NCBI GenBank assembly: GCA_029783825.1
Contig: JAREIK010001332.1
Span: 124,001 to 188,000, forward strand
Length of the DNA: 64,000 bases
Origin: Sapria himalayana
Lineage: Eukaryota > Streptophyta > Magnoliopsida > Malpighiales > Rafflesiaceae
Direction of reading: 5' to 3'
Program-made: the position numbers and the translations under genes
The notes under the pieces: generated by a model
Seen by the model: only the letters and a program-made list of their open reading frames with translations
The model's database searches: none
Told to the model about the DNA's origin: nothing
Part shown: one piece after another, positions 23,815 through 35,027 of the stretch
Layout: the number at the start of each line of letters is the position of its first letter
Numbering within the stretch: position 1 is the stretch's first letter

Positions 23815-24189
23815 ACCTCAAATTGTTGGAAAAATACTTGATTGCTGATAATGATATTAACAAATTTTATAACAAGATAAAAAGGTACACATCTTTCTCC
23901 TTGTATATATTTCTTATTTGTAATCAATAATTTGTATGTATATATAATTATATATACAGAATTACAGATTTTTTATTGTATATATAATACCTCAAATTGT
24001 TGGAATAATACTTGATTGATAATGAGAGAAATTTTATATATTTCTCATTATTAACAAATTTTATAATGAGAGAAAAATGTACACATTTTTTCTCCTTGTA
24101 TATATTTCTTATTTGTAATCAATAATTTGTGTGTGTGTGTGTATGATTATATATACAGAATTACAGATTTCTTACGATATAAATAATTA
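23815..24189. repeat. Tandem duplication of about 174 bp
   Basis: Unit 1 (23815-23988) and unit 2 (from 23989) both start with ACCTCAAATTGTTGGA. Both contain CTCCTTGTATATATTTCTTATTTG and end with TATATACAGAATTACAGATT. The second copy has a GT dinucleotide run near 24128 and a short inverted duplication (AGAGAAATTTTATATATTTCTC). No coding is seen. Confidence 0.75.
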
Positions 24190-24739
24190 TATATACATGA
24201 TTATAGATTTTGTACTGCATATATAATTATATATACAAATTACAGTTACAGTACGTGTCACCGCCAACATATATGGAATCATCGCTGCCACCATCGAAGA
24301 AAGGTGAACTCGTTTCCACAACGAAAGAATGGAGCACATGTTGCCAAAAATCTCATCTGGAAATTAAAAATCATAGCTTGGAATTTCAATCTTTTTGAGT
24401 TATATTGATTGCCGCATAAGCTCTGAAAGGCATCTCTTTATGATGTGTTAAAGATGCGCTTTAAGGCACGCCTTTGTGATGCATCACTACCAAGGCATAT
24501 GTTTTTTTATGCAGGATTCCTTTTTAAATGTCTAGAGGCACTTTTACCTCAAAACACTCTAAGACATGCCTTGAGGCATGTTTCAATAATGTCTATTAAA
24601 ACATAATTTTTACTACTACTACTGTTGTCAAATTCTCGTTTTGAAATTTTATCTCTCCCAGGATGGTATCAAGTTATATTGAAAGAGATAGAAATTTTCT
24701 ACTTTAATACGATTTGAAAACTAATACCACAAATTTTTC
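24190..24739. mobile_element. Unassigned DNA and a GGC-family transposon remnant
   Basis: Bases 24411-24600 carry AAGGCATCTC, AAGGCACGCCTTTGTGATGC and GCCTTGAGGCATG. These resemble the ends of the element at 12137-13243 after decay. No boundaries can be set. A 62-codon open frame at 24210 matches nothing I recognise and is not called. Confidence 0.4.
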
Positions 24740-26004
24740 AAAATATTTATTTTATATTGTAGGTAGGTGTTCACTATAAATAGAAATATAAACCAGAATG
24801 TAGATTATTTTAATAAGAGACTTATAATAAGAAATTTCACTCAGACATTTAATAAAAATTACAAAGATACTTCTCTTTCATAACCAAGATAATGTCCGTA
24901 CATAATTTTTATCTACTAGTGATATCGCACAGATAAAAGATGGATCAACTAAATATGAAAATTATTTTTTTTTATTATAACCTTCAACAAAAAATAATCA
25001 TGAAGTAGCCAACAAAGATTCATGCATCATAATTAGAAGTAGTCTATAGGTTGCTGAAGATATTATATGACCTAAAACAAATAATGAGAATCTAGTTTAT
25101 GAGATTTTCACATGCAATCACCCCATTTAAATTATACATGCATATTATGGATTTTTATTTATTTTTTCAAATAACTTGTAATGAAAAAATAATTTTACTT
25201 ATTATGTATGTGAGTAATATTTTAATTACGAGAAAGAATAAGTTAGAAATCAATTGAATCAATAAGTACTTTTAACTATAATTTCACATGACATTTGTGA
25301 GGCTCAAATATTTTATTAGAATAAAAATTATCTAATCTAGCATATGTATAATGTTTTCATGGAGGAGATATGTAATTCATAAGCTTATATAGGTTTATTT
25401 GTTCAGTTTTTTCCAACAAATTTTCTAATTAACTTACTAATTTATAATTTAATGTGACTTTATCAATTAATTATATTACTTAAAGGATAATCATAAAAAA
25501 TATTAAACATTCAATTATAATTAGACCAGACATAATTTATGTGCATAATGTAATTAAATTTATTTCCTAAATTCATTCATATATATCTCATTGCATGCTA
25601 ATATACGTGACATAGTCTCTCCAAAGCTCATGATCTCTTTACATGATAATTAACACATAGTTTGCAAAATATTCAAATTTTAGTTAGATATTAATTTGCA
25701 CATACAAAAGATTTATTACATGTCTTTGTATTCAATCACCCTAAATTCTATATCTACACTGAATTTACTATTCAAATAGACAAAATCACTTCCAATTTAA
25801 TGTTTCATGAGCAGATAAATTTCTTTGGAATAGATTATTTTTTTCTCATAAAAAAGGTTTATGATGATTTCATTGTTATAACTTATATTTAGATAGTAAA
25901 TCAATCAGTGAACATCTTCACAAGTCTTTGAAAAGACCTCGAGTTACTATTATTACTTCCAATTTAGTTTATTGATCTTTATACACCAACTTGAGGGAGG
26001 GTAT
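24740..26004 (+). mobile_element. Copia 3' half: RT, RNase H, polypurine tract
   Basis: The sequence has decayed reverse transcriptase from about 24740 and a YVDDI-like block near 25200-25230 (LIMYVSNILIT). A complete-order RNase H end is readable near 25830-25990, with an IDYFF block, then NQSVNIFTKSLKRPRVTI and LYTNLREGG. NQSVNIFTKSL corresponds to the EQVADIFTKAL motif that closes Copia polyproteins. The polypurine tract TTGAGGGAGGG lies at 25991-26001, immediately before the LTR. Confidence 0.75.
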
Positions 26005-26426
26005 TGCTATGTCGGGTTTTTATATTTTTTTTTATATTATGGTTAATAAGAGCACCCAACATGTGAACTGCCCTAATACATTAACGTGGTATATAAAGGC
26101 ACCATAAGTTATTAGATATTATTATTCTTTGACTTATTGTTTTACAACAAAATATTTAAAATCATTTGATATAACAATATTGAACTTGGTATTTTATTTC
26201 TATTTTGAGTTCCACTTATTCTTGAATATCCAAAAATTTTACTTTTTATAAATTGTCTCACTAAACAATTTTAATATTAATGTAATTTTTCTCCTACTAA
26301 TGTTGTTTTGTATAAGGAAAAGATTTTTATGATGCTTTTTTTTAAATCTTGAGCATGATGATTTATGTGTTAGAATATTATTTATTCATTACTTGTTCAT
26401 TATTAACTTGATCATCCACCTCAAGC
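26005..26426 (+). repeat. Copia 3' LTR and adjoining DNA
   Basis: The LTR starts TGCTATGTCGGG after the polypurine tract and contains GAGCACCCAACATGTGAAC and a TATATAAAGG promoter motif (26092-26100). Its right end is not clear beyond about 26170. The last bases before 26427, CCTCAAGC, are the target duplication of element E. Confidence 0.65.
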
Positions 26427-26849
26427 TAGAGGTGTCAAACGGGCCGGACAGCCCGAGCACTGTCCTAGGCATAGCCCGACTTAGCTGTGTCTAGCTCATC
26501 ACGGCACGGTCCAGAACCATGCCTAGGCATGTGTCGGGCTAGCTTGAAGCACGGCTCGTCCTGCAGTGGCGAGCTATCCTGGGCCTCATGCCAGGCTAGG
26601 CATTGGCCTAGTACCCTAGCTAAAAGGCACTGATTCATCAGCCTTGACCCAAACCGTGCCACGCCGCCCAGCCCAGGATGGCCAGATATCAAGCAGGTGT
26701 TTGGGTGATGGGAATGGTCCACACCCGAACACCGGATGATAGAACCCGACCGCCCTAATTTCCTACATATTACAAAAGCCAAAGCTTATGGAATTTGTGA
26801 CTCTTTGGTCAGTTTGACTGTCCAACCAACACAACTAAAAAAATTAACG

Positions 26850-26925
26850 TGGTTTAAGGCGTTGGATTCAGCCCCAATGGCTAGGAACAAAAATCCGATA
26901 GTTTTCGTGATTCTGTTCATTTAAA
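26850..26925 (+). promoter_or_regulatory. Decayed hairpin block of element E
   Basis: GTTGGATTCAGCCCCAATGGCTAGGAACAAAAATCCGAT...TCGTGATTCTGTTCATTTAA (written here in parts) aligns with the hairpin 2 and hairpin 1 region of element B at 31289-31351. Pairing is weakened by point changes. It shows that the transposase of E reads on the plus strand. Confidence 0.5.
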
Positions 26926-27885
26926 ATAAAAAAAAAATTAAAATATATGTATTTTTTATTACATTTTTAATATATATATATATATTGCAGTATATGTAAT
27001 TTGTTTTTTACTTAATAATCTGTTTTAATATTTTCATGTAAGTACAGGAAAAGAAATATTAAAAGCCCGGAGATGCAGCAGTAGCACAATAACGGAGGTC
27101 CCGCTAACCTAGAGGTGTCAAACGGGCCGGCCCGGCATGGCACGGCACGGCACGGCCCGGCACGGCACGGCCCGTTTTTCACGAGCACGATCGTACTACC
27201 GTGCCGTCCCCGGCACGGCACGGTTAGTATATAGGTGGGCACGGCACGGCTCGTAGGCACGGCAAGGCCGTGCCGTGTCGTGCCGTGCCCGCTCGGGCAC
27301 GCCTTGGCCATACAGGCCAGGCGGCACGGCCGGGCAGGCGGGAGCCGCAACGCGGGACCGGGTCAACCGGGGTCCGTGAGGCGTGACTGCGTGAGGCCTC
27401 ACGGTCACGGCCTCACGGGCTAACCGCTAATGGCAGATTAGAATTTTTTTTTATTATTGTAAATTTTTTATTAAGTAACCGTATAGAGTATTAGTAATAA
27501 TTAAAATATATAATTTTTTGTAAAAATTATAAAATTTAAAATTAAATAAAACAAGCAAATATTAGAAAAAAAAATTTTTATCAATTTCAATTAAGTTTAG
27601 CTTTTTTTATTATTATAATTTATTAATTATATATTAAAATTTAAAGTTATTAATTTTTAAAATAAAATTTAAATCGTAAAATAATAAATAAATACATTAA
27701 GTTAGTAAAAATTAAAATTAAAAAAAATTTAAACTACACAAATGAAAAATTATCAATCATGCTTTTGAAACAAATAGTCCGAACAAAACAAGTATAAGTT
27801 TCAACACAACGTATGGTACAAAGTACAAACAAAGTGTATAAATAAAATAAATAAAAAAACATCGAAAAAAAAGAACAAATGAGCA

Positions 27886-30343
27886 TTATTCGTCAAGCGG
27901 CATATCATGAGAATCATCAGCCGCAACATCAAGATCAGTATCATATGGATCATCATCATCGGCAATTAGCTCCTCCGCCATCGTAGTGGATGTGGATGCG
28001 ACTGCAGTGTCTGTCACAGTCCCAGCTTCAGCACGATCACTGATGCTAAATCTCGATTCCTCCCAATCCTTCAAACATGCCAAGGCCTCAACCATATCTG
28101 GACGTAATCTCGATCTCCTATCCGAAATCACGTTCACTGCAACAGAAAAAACAGACTCCGATGCTACGCTCGACACCGGAGGAGTCAGTAGATCCCGTGC
28201 CATCCTAGATAGCACGGGATAGGCGGACTCATATGATTTCCACCACTGTAATAAATCAAGATTCATATTGTCAGAAGGTGATAGGATTGAGCAGTAATCG
28301 GTATCTAAGTACCGAGACAGCTCGCTCCTATGTGAGGGTCCACCCCTACGTTTCCCCCTCGCTAGGTTAATGGAATAAGCGTCATCTCCGAACAAGGTAT
28401 CAGAGTCCGTACTCACAGTCTCAACACCACCACCACCATACCTAGTATCGTAGTATGTGAACAGGTCTGTCAACTTCTCCGATCAAGGTATCAGACTCCG
28501 ATGCTACGCTCGACACCGGAGGAATCAGTAGATCTCGTGTCATCCTAGATAGCACGGGATAGGTGGGCTCATATGATTTCCACCACTGTAATAAATCAAG
28601 ATTCTTATTATCAGAAGGTGATAGGATTGAGCAGTAATCGGTATCTAAGTACCGAGACAGCTCGCTCCTATGTGATGGTCCACCCCTACGTTTCCTCCTC
28701 GCTAGGTTAATGGAATAATCATCTCCGAACAAGGTATCAGTGTCCGTAATCACAGTCTCACCACCGCCACCACCATACCTAGTATCGTAGTATGTGAACA
28801 GGTCTGTCAACTTCTCGTAAATGAACCTTTCAGGTGGCTATTCCAGGTTCATGCACGAGAAAATAAAAGTCAGTGTGTTTTCAACCCCTTCCACCCTAGC
28901 CCTAGGGTCCATGCATGCTGCGAGGCAATAAAGAGATGGAATGGTGGACCAGTACTTCAGGTACTTGGTCTCCATCTCTGCAACCATATGGCTGAGCGTC
29001 GGGTCCGCTCGATACATCCTAAACATGCTACTAATGTTGCATATGCAACGGAGTGCAATGCAAGTGGTGGGCGTATAAACCGACGAACACATGTTCGTCG
29101 TGTCATAAAATATCTTCAGGAATTTCATAAATGAAATTCCTGAATCCCAGTCAGTGTCGTCAACAATAAGTTCGCCACTCCTACTATTGACGTAGTCGGA
29201 TATCACGTGTTCGTATCCAACACATGATTCCAACATCATATACGTGTAATTCCAACGATGTCTCACATCTGATTGGAATTTCTTCTTAAGATTCGCAGAC
29301 AAACAGAGATTACCAAACTCTTGTAGTCTGCGAAGAGTGCGAATATACTTGAGTGCATTGCGTATATTTTCCAACGCGGGGGAACAGACCTTCATACCCG
29401 CTTGAACTATCAGGTTAATAACATGGCACATGCATCTAACATGAAAGATCTCTCCTAATGGTGCGTCTCTAATATTCCTAACAAACATATTGATCGCTAC
29501 TTCATTATTCGCAGCATTATCGAAAGTGACACTAAAAATTTTATTTTAAATTTTATATTCCCTAAATATTTTCATCATACACTCAAAAATGGTCGGGGCA
29601 TCATGAGGATGAAGAATCTCAGTGAATCGTAATATTTTTTTATTGATTGTCCAGTTAGAATCTACATAATGACTCGTGAGACATGCATAAGAAGAATCAT
29701 CGTGACATGTCCATATATCGGACGTCACGGACACCACTCCACTAAATGCCAAAAATTCCTTAATTATTTTTTGTTTTTCTAACTTATATATCTTTAGTAT
29801 GTCACTCCTAGATGTGGATCTAGGAATCCTACGATAGGATGGCTGAAAATAAGTCTGCATGATGCGCACTACCCTCGGATCTTCCGAAAATCTGATCGGA
29901 AGACCCATCAATGTGATGAGCCCGGTCGTGCCGTCCCTACCCAACTCGCTGGAGTATACGAAGGGAGTAAACTTTGAGACTGAACTCGATCCAGTCTCAA
30001 AAAATGTAGTGCCAAGTTGGGTTTGGCTAGGATCTAACGGTCCATGTTTTTTGGAGCATATTTTAGCATGTCTCTTGAGGTGCCCAGTCCCACATGTACT
30101 CTTGCATGTTAAAAGTCTCATACAATATTTTAACTGTATCATTTCAAGTTCCTCACCCCTAACATTTACTTGTGTTATGATTTTAAAATGTGTCCAAACT
30201 ACAGAAGTCCTCCTAGTTTTTTGTTTTTTAGAACTTTGGGTTGAGACGACAGAAGAAACCAAAGTTTCAGGAGCCACAGACATCTGTGTAACACTAACAT
30301 TTTCATTTTTCAAATTTAAATACGTGTCAGGTGTATTTGTCAT
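27886..30343 (-). pseudogene. hAT transposase of element A (broken)
   Basis: It starts at 30343 (MTNTPDTYLNLKNEN). The BED finger CKYCMRLLTCKSTC...HLKRHAKIC lies near 30070-30150 (first Cys read as Leu in this copy, LKYC). VTSDIWTCHDDSSYACLTSH follows near 29680-29740. An in-frame TAA at 29546 splits the acid-residue block. HVRCMCHVINLIVQAGM follows, and a TAG at about 28838 ends the next segment after SCMNLE. A 337-bp tandem duplication (28474-28810 and 28137-28473) then shifts the frame. The second copy carries the hAT dimerisation motif (LLQWWKSYESAYPVLSRMAR, then LTPPVSSVASESVFS) and an acidic tail. Function as a transposase is lost. Confidence 0.9.
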
Positions 30344-30415
30344 TTTTTATTTTTCGTAATTTTTTCTAGAGAGAGAAGCTTTAGAGAGAGAAATTACAAA
30401 AAAACGCAAAATATA

Positions 30416-30864
30416 TTACCCAGTAAAAGCAATAAGGTCAGTCACGTGCAAGGTGCACCGCAGGAAGCTCTGATGTTCAAAACTCAAGTTGAGTTTCACG
30501 AAAATCCAAGCCGAAATCAAAATCACGAGGCCCGAGAGAGAGATGCACGGTTTATGTAAGAGAGAGAAAGTATTGAGAGGTTTTATGTTTTTGAAAAACA
30601 TAAATGTTATAGGGAGGGGGATAGAATTTATGGGCTAAAGAATGTTTTTTTTATAAAAAAAAATATTTTTTTATTATTTTTTTAAGATTTTTAAGGGGCA
30701 GAATCACGAGGACTGTTAGATTCTGCCCCCAGCCGTTGGAGGTGAATCCAAGGGCTGAAAATCGATGAAGTTTTAATTTTTTTTTTTTGCCATTGGAATT
30801 GCTCGGAACGGTTCTATACTTCTATGGGCGTCGGGTATCAGCAGAAAAGACCGCGGGTCGGGTC
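30416..30864 (-). promoter_or_regulatory. Promoter, leader and hairpins of element A
   Basis: Read on the minus strand, the order from the centre is the GACCCGACCCGCGGTC half-hairpin (B has split it), then AGCCCTTGGA/TCCAACGGCT-type and GGGGCAGAATC/GATTCTGCCCC hairpins. TATA-like motifs, the ATTTATGTTTTT/AAAAACATAAA hairpin near 30583-30605 and a CT-rich leader follow before the ATG at 30343. The order mirrors that of element B. Confidence 0.6.
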
Positions 30865-31173
30865 TAGAGGTGTCAAACGGGCCGGGCCGGCCCGGCCCTG
30901 CACGAGGCACGGCACGGTTCGGTCGTGCCTGGGCCGGCCCGGCACGTTCAAAAACCGTGCGCGGGCCCGTGCCGTGCCCGGGCGAAGCAAGGCACGTTTC
31001 GTGCCGTGCTTGGCACAAGCCGTGCCGTGCTTGGCACGAGCCGTGCCGTGCCTGGCCCGGCACGCCGGCACGGGTCCATCCCGTGCCGGTCCCGCAGGCA
31101 CGCGTGGCACTGGCGGCGTGCCACGCGTGCCGTGGCGTGAGTCGTGACTCGACCCATCAGGGCCCCCCCGGTA

Positions 31174-31219
31174 AAAAGACCGCGGGTCGGGTCCAAACAG
31201 ACCCGACCCGCGGTCTTTT
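31174..31219. promoter_or_regulatory. Hairpin 3 of element B: perfect 20-bp inverted repeat
   Basis: AAAAGACCGCGGGTCGGGTC (31174-31193) pairs perfectly with 31200-31219 over a 6-base loop, CAAACA. The same hairpin, with more mismatches, sits at the same place in elements G, D and I and, split by the insertion of B, in A. Its conservation across copies of different age suggests a required transposase-binding or regulatory site. Confidence 0.8.
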
Positions 31220-31288
31220 CTGCCGAAAACCGAGAAAATCAAAATATCTAACGGGAAAAAAAAAATTTTCAAACTTTGAGCGATTTTC

Positions 31289-31351
31289 AGCCCTTGGATT
31301 CGACTCCAACGGCTAGGGGGCAGAATCCGACGGTCCTCGTGATTCTGCCCC
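31289..31351 (+). promoter_or_regulatory. Hairpins 2 and 1 of element B
   Basis: Hairpin 2 pairs AGCCCTTGGA (31289-31298) with TCCAACGGCT (31305-31314), with one mismatch. Hairpin 1 pairs GGGGCAGAATC (31317-31327) with GATTCTGCCCC (31341-31351), perfectly, over a 13-base loop. Both are kept in all better-preserved copies, upstream of the transposase gene. Confidence 0.75.
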
Positions 31352-31423
31352 TTAAATATAATAAAAAAATTCAAAAAAATAATAAAAAAATAATTTTTTT
31401 TAAAAAAAAAACTTTAATTAGCC

Positions 31424-31710
31424 TATAAAATCTACCCCCCTCCCTATAAAATTTATGTTTTTCAAAAACATAAATCCTCTCTATATTTTCTCTCTCTCAC
31501 ATAATCCGTGCTTCTCTCTCTCGGCCCTCGTGTTTTTGATTTCGGCTTGGATTTTCGTGAAACTCAACTTGAGTTTTGAACATCAAAGCTTCCTGCAGTG
31601 GATCTTGCACGTGAGTGACCTCATTGCTTTTACCGGGTAATATAATTTACTTTTTTTTATTTTCTCTCTCTAAAGCTTCTCTCTCTAGAAAAAAGTACGG
31701 AAAATAAAAA
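31424..31710 (+). promoter_or_regulatory. Promoter and leader of the element B transposase
   Basis: Two TATAAAA boxes lie at 31424-31430 and 31445-31451. A perfect hairpin follows at once: ATTTATGTTTTT (31451-31462), one base, then AAAAACATAAAT (31464-31475). A pyrimidine-rich leader (repeated CTCTCT) then runs to the ATG at 31711. This order, TATA then hairpin then CT-rich leader, is repeated in A, D and I. Confidence 0.6.
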
Positions 31711-34171
31711 ATGACAAATTCACCTAACACAAATTTAAATTTTGAAAATGAAAATGTTAGTGTTACACAAACGTCTGTGGCTCCTGAAACTTTGGTTTCT
31801 CCTGTCATCTCAGCCCAAAGTTCTAAAAAACAAAAAACTAGGAGAACTTCTGTAGTTTGGACACATTTTAAAATAATAACACAATTAGATGTTAGGGGTG
31901 AGGAACATGAAATGGCACAGTGCAAATATTGTATGCGACTTTTAACATGCAAGAGTACATGTGGGACTGGGCACCTAACGAGGCATGCTGAAATATGCTC
32001 CAAAAAACATGGACCGTTAGATCCTAGGCAAACCCAACTTGGCACTACATTTTTTGAGACTGGATCGAGTTCAGTCTCAAAGTTTACTCCCTTCGTATAC
32101 TCCAGCGAGTTGGGTAGGGACGGCATGGCCAGGCTCATCACATTGATGGGTCTTCCGATCAGATTTTCGGAAGATCCAAGGGTAGTGCGCATCATGCAGA
32201 CTTATTTTCAGCCATCCTATCGTAGGATTCCTAGGTTCACATCTAGGAGTGACATACTAAAGATATATAAGTTAGAAAAATAAAAAATAATTAAGGAATT
32301 TTTGGCATTTAGTGGAGTGGTCTCCGTGACGTCCGATATATGGACATGTCACGATGATTCTTCTTATGCATGTATCACTAGTCATTATGTCGATTCAAAC
32401 TGGACAATAAATAAAAAAATATTAGGATTCACTGAGATTCTTCATCCTCATGATGGCCCGGCCATTTTTGAGTGTATGATGAAAATATTTAGGGAATATA
32501 AAATTCAAAATAAAATTTTTAGTGTCACTTTCGATAATGCTGCGAATAATGTAGTAGCGATCAATATGTTTGTTAGGAATATTAGAGACGCACCTTTAGG
32601 AGAGATATTTCATGTCAGATGCATGTGTCATGTTATTAACCTGATAGTTCAAGCGGGTATGAAGGTGTGTTCCCCTGCGTTGGAAAATATACGCAATGCA
32701 CTCAAGTATATTCGCACTCCTCGCAGACTACAAGAGTTTGGTAATCTCTGTTTGTCTGCGAATCTTAAGAAGAAGAAATTCCAATCTGATGTGAGACATC
32801 GTTGGAATTACACGTACCTGATGTTGGAATCATGTGTTGGATACGAACACGTGATATCCGACTACGTCAATAGTAGGAGTGGCGAACTTATTGTTGACGA
32901 CACTGACTGGGATTCAGGAATTTCATTTATGAAATTCCTGAAGATATTTTATGACACGACGAACATGTGTTCGTCGGTTTATACGCCCACCACTTGCATT
33001 GCACTCCGTTGCATATGCAACATTAGTAGCATGTTTAGGATGTATCGAGCGGACCCGACGCTCAGCCATATGGTTGCAGAGATGGAGACCAAGTACCTGA
33101 AGTACTGGTCCACCATTCCATCTCTTTATTGCCTCGCAGCATGCATGGACCCTAGGGCTAGGGTGGAAGGGGTTGAAAACACACTGACTTTCATTTTCTC
33201 GTGCATGAACCTGGAATAGCCACCTGAAGGGTTCATTTACGATAAGTTGACAGACCTGTTCACATACTACGATACTAGGTATGGTGGTGGCGGTGGTGAG
33301 ACTGTGATTACGGACACTGATACCTTGTTCGGAGATGATTATTCCATTAACCTAGCGAGGAGGAAACGTAGGGGTGGACCATCACATAGGAGCGAGCTGT
33401 CTCGGTACTTAGATACCGATTACTGCTCAATCCTATCACCTTCTGATAATAAGAATCTTGATTTATTACAGTGGTGGAAATCATATGAGCCCACCTATCT
33501 CGTGCTATCTAGGATGACACGAGATCTACTGATTCCTCCGGTGTCGAGCGTAGCATCGGAGTCTGATACCTTGATCGGAGAAGTTGACAGACCTGTTCAC
33601 ATACTACGATACTAGGTATGGTGGTGGTGGTGTTGAGACTGTGAGTACGGACTCTGATACCTTGTTCGGAGATGACGCTTATTCCATTAACCTAGCGAGG
33701 GGGAAACGTAGGGGTGGACCCTCACATAGGAGCGAGCTGTCTCGGTACTTAGATACCGATTACTGCTCAATCCTATCACCTTCTGACAATATGAATCTTG
33801 ATTTATTACAGTGGTGGAAATCATATGAGTCCGCCTATCCCGTGCTATCTAGGATGGCACGAAATCTACTGACTCCTCCGGTGTCGAGCGTAGCATCGGA
33901 GTCTGCTTTTTCTGTTGCAGTGAACGTGATTTCGGATAGGAGATCGAGATTACGTCCATATATGATTGAGGCTTTGGCATGTTTGAAGGATTGGGAGGAA
34001 TCGAGATTTAGCATCAGTGATCGTGCTGAAGCTGGGACTATGACAGACACTGCAGTCGCATCCACATCCACTACGATGGCGGAGGAGCTGATTGCCGATG
34101 ATGATGACCCATATGATACTGATCTTGATGTTGCGGCTGATGATTCTCATTATATGCCGCTTGACGATTGA
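31711..34171 (+). pseudogene. hAT transposase of element B (broken)
   Basis: This is the best copy for reading the family. The start MTNSPNTNLNFENEN is followed by a BED zinc finger near residues 70-97 (CKYCMRLLTCKSTC...GHLTRHAEIC), which binds DNA. Then come VTSDIWTCHDDSSYACITSH, FSVTFDNAANNVVAINMF with the expected acidic residues, HVRCMCHVINLIVQAGM, and the C-terminal dimerisation motif LLQWWKSYESAYPVLSRMAR with VASESAFSVAVNVISD. An acidic tail ends HYMPLDD. Damage comprises a TAA at 32281, a TAG at 33217 and a 337-bp tandem duplication at 33246-33919 that changes frame. The TAG and the duplication are shared with element A, while the TAA is private. Relatives include plant RICESLEEPER-type proteins. 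Confidence 0.9.
33246..33919 (+). repeat. 337-bp tandem duplication in the element B gene
   Basis: GTTGACAGACCTGTTCACAT starts both copies, at 33246 and 33583. Each copy encodes the linker (FTYYDTRYGGGG), the KRRGGPSHRSELSRYLDTDY region and the dimerisation motif. As 337 is not a multiple of 3, the second copy is in another frame. The same duplication with the same junction is in element A (28137-28810). Confidence 0.9.
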
Positions 34172-34798
34172 TGCTCATCTGCTCTTTTTTTCGATATTTT
34201 TTTTTATTTATACGCTTTGTTTGTACTTTGTATTATACGTTGTGTTGAAGTTGAAACTTATACTTTTTTTTTCGGAGTATTGGTTTCAAAAGCATGAATG
34301 GTAATTTTTATTTGCGTAGTTTAAATTTTTTTTAATTAAAATTTTTACTAACTTAATGTATTTATTTATTAATTTAAGATTTAAATATTATTTTAAAATT
34401 TATTAACTTTAAATCTTAATATTTAATTAATACATTATAATATTAAAATATGCTAAACTTAATTGAAAAAAAAAATAAATTTTCTAATTTTTTTTTTACA
34501 TACTTACATTTAATTTTAAATGTAATATTTTTTACAAAAAAATTTATTTTTTATTTATTACATAAACTTAAATAAAGATAAACAGAAACTTAATAAAAAA
34601 ATTTTAAAAAAAAAAAATTTTTTATAATCTGCCAAGTCAAAGTGCCAAGCACGGGCCGTGCGCCCGTGCTTGGCTGTTGCCTCCCGGGACCCGGTCCAGG
34701 AGACCAGGTCCAAGCCAACCGTGCCCGAGCAGGGCCGGGCACGGCCTCGCCGTGCCCACGGGCCCTGCCGTGCTGGGCCGGCCCGTTTGACACCTCTA

Positions 34799-35027
34799 GT
34801 CGGGTCTTATTGGACCCGACCCACGGTCTTTTTACCGGGGGGGGGGGGGGGCTGGGGACGGGTCACAACTCACGCCACGCCACACGTGACACGCCGACAA
34901 TGCCACGCGTGCCTGCGTGAACCGGCACGGGACGTTCTTAACCCGGGCACGGTTTAAGAATGTGCCGGGCCAGCCCAGGCACGGCCGAACCGTGCCTCGT
35001 GCCGGGCCAGCACGTTTGACACCTCTA
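34799..35027 (-). mobile_element. Right terminal remainder of element A
   Basis: After the duplicated GTCGGGTC, the sequence continues TTATTGGACCCGACCC and CACGGTC, completing A's hairpin 3. A run of 15 or more G near 34839, GC-rich subterminal repeats and the terminus ending at 35027 follow. The segment is what proves that B interrupted A. Confidence 0.85.

Larger units (their letters stand above)
30865..34798 (+). mobile_element. hAT element B, inserted in element A
   Basis: The ends are TAGAGGTGTCAAACGGGCC at 30865 and GGCCCGTTTGACACCTCTA ending at 34798. The flanks are a perfect 8-bp duplication, GTCGGGTC, at 30857-30864 and 34799-34806. The target is one arm of element A's own hairpin 3. 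B is 3934 bases, opposite in orientation to A and nearly identical to it, so it is the youngest layer of the nest. Confidence 0.95.
27110..35027 (-). mobile_element. hAT element A, carrying element B
   Basis: The ends are TAGAGGTGTCAAACGGGCC at 27110 and GCACGTTTGACACCTCTA ending at 35027. The flanks CGCTAACC (27102-27109) and CGCTGACC (35028-35035) match at 7 of 8. Without B it is about 3.97 kb. The right-hand target continues GGTCAGCG, so the empty site was CGCTGACC|GGTCAGCG, a perfect 16-bp palindrome hit exactly at its centre. The transposase gene is on the minus strand. Confidence 0.9.

Noticed and set aside
24210..24398. 62-codon open frame beginning MYCIYNYIYK
   Set aside because: It starts within a TA-rich repeat and has no recognisable domain or conserved counterpart.
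30773..31374. Overlapping open frames between elements A and B
   Set aside because: They fall in the GC-rich terminal region and hairpins of element B and show repeat-derived composition on both strands.
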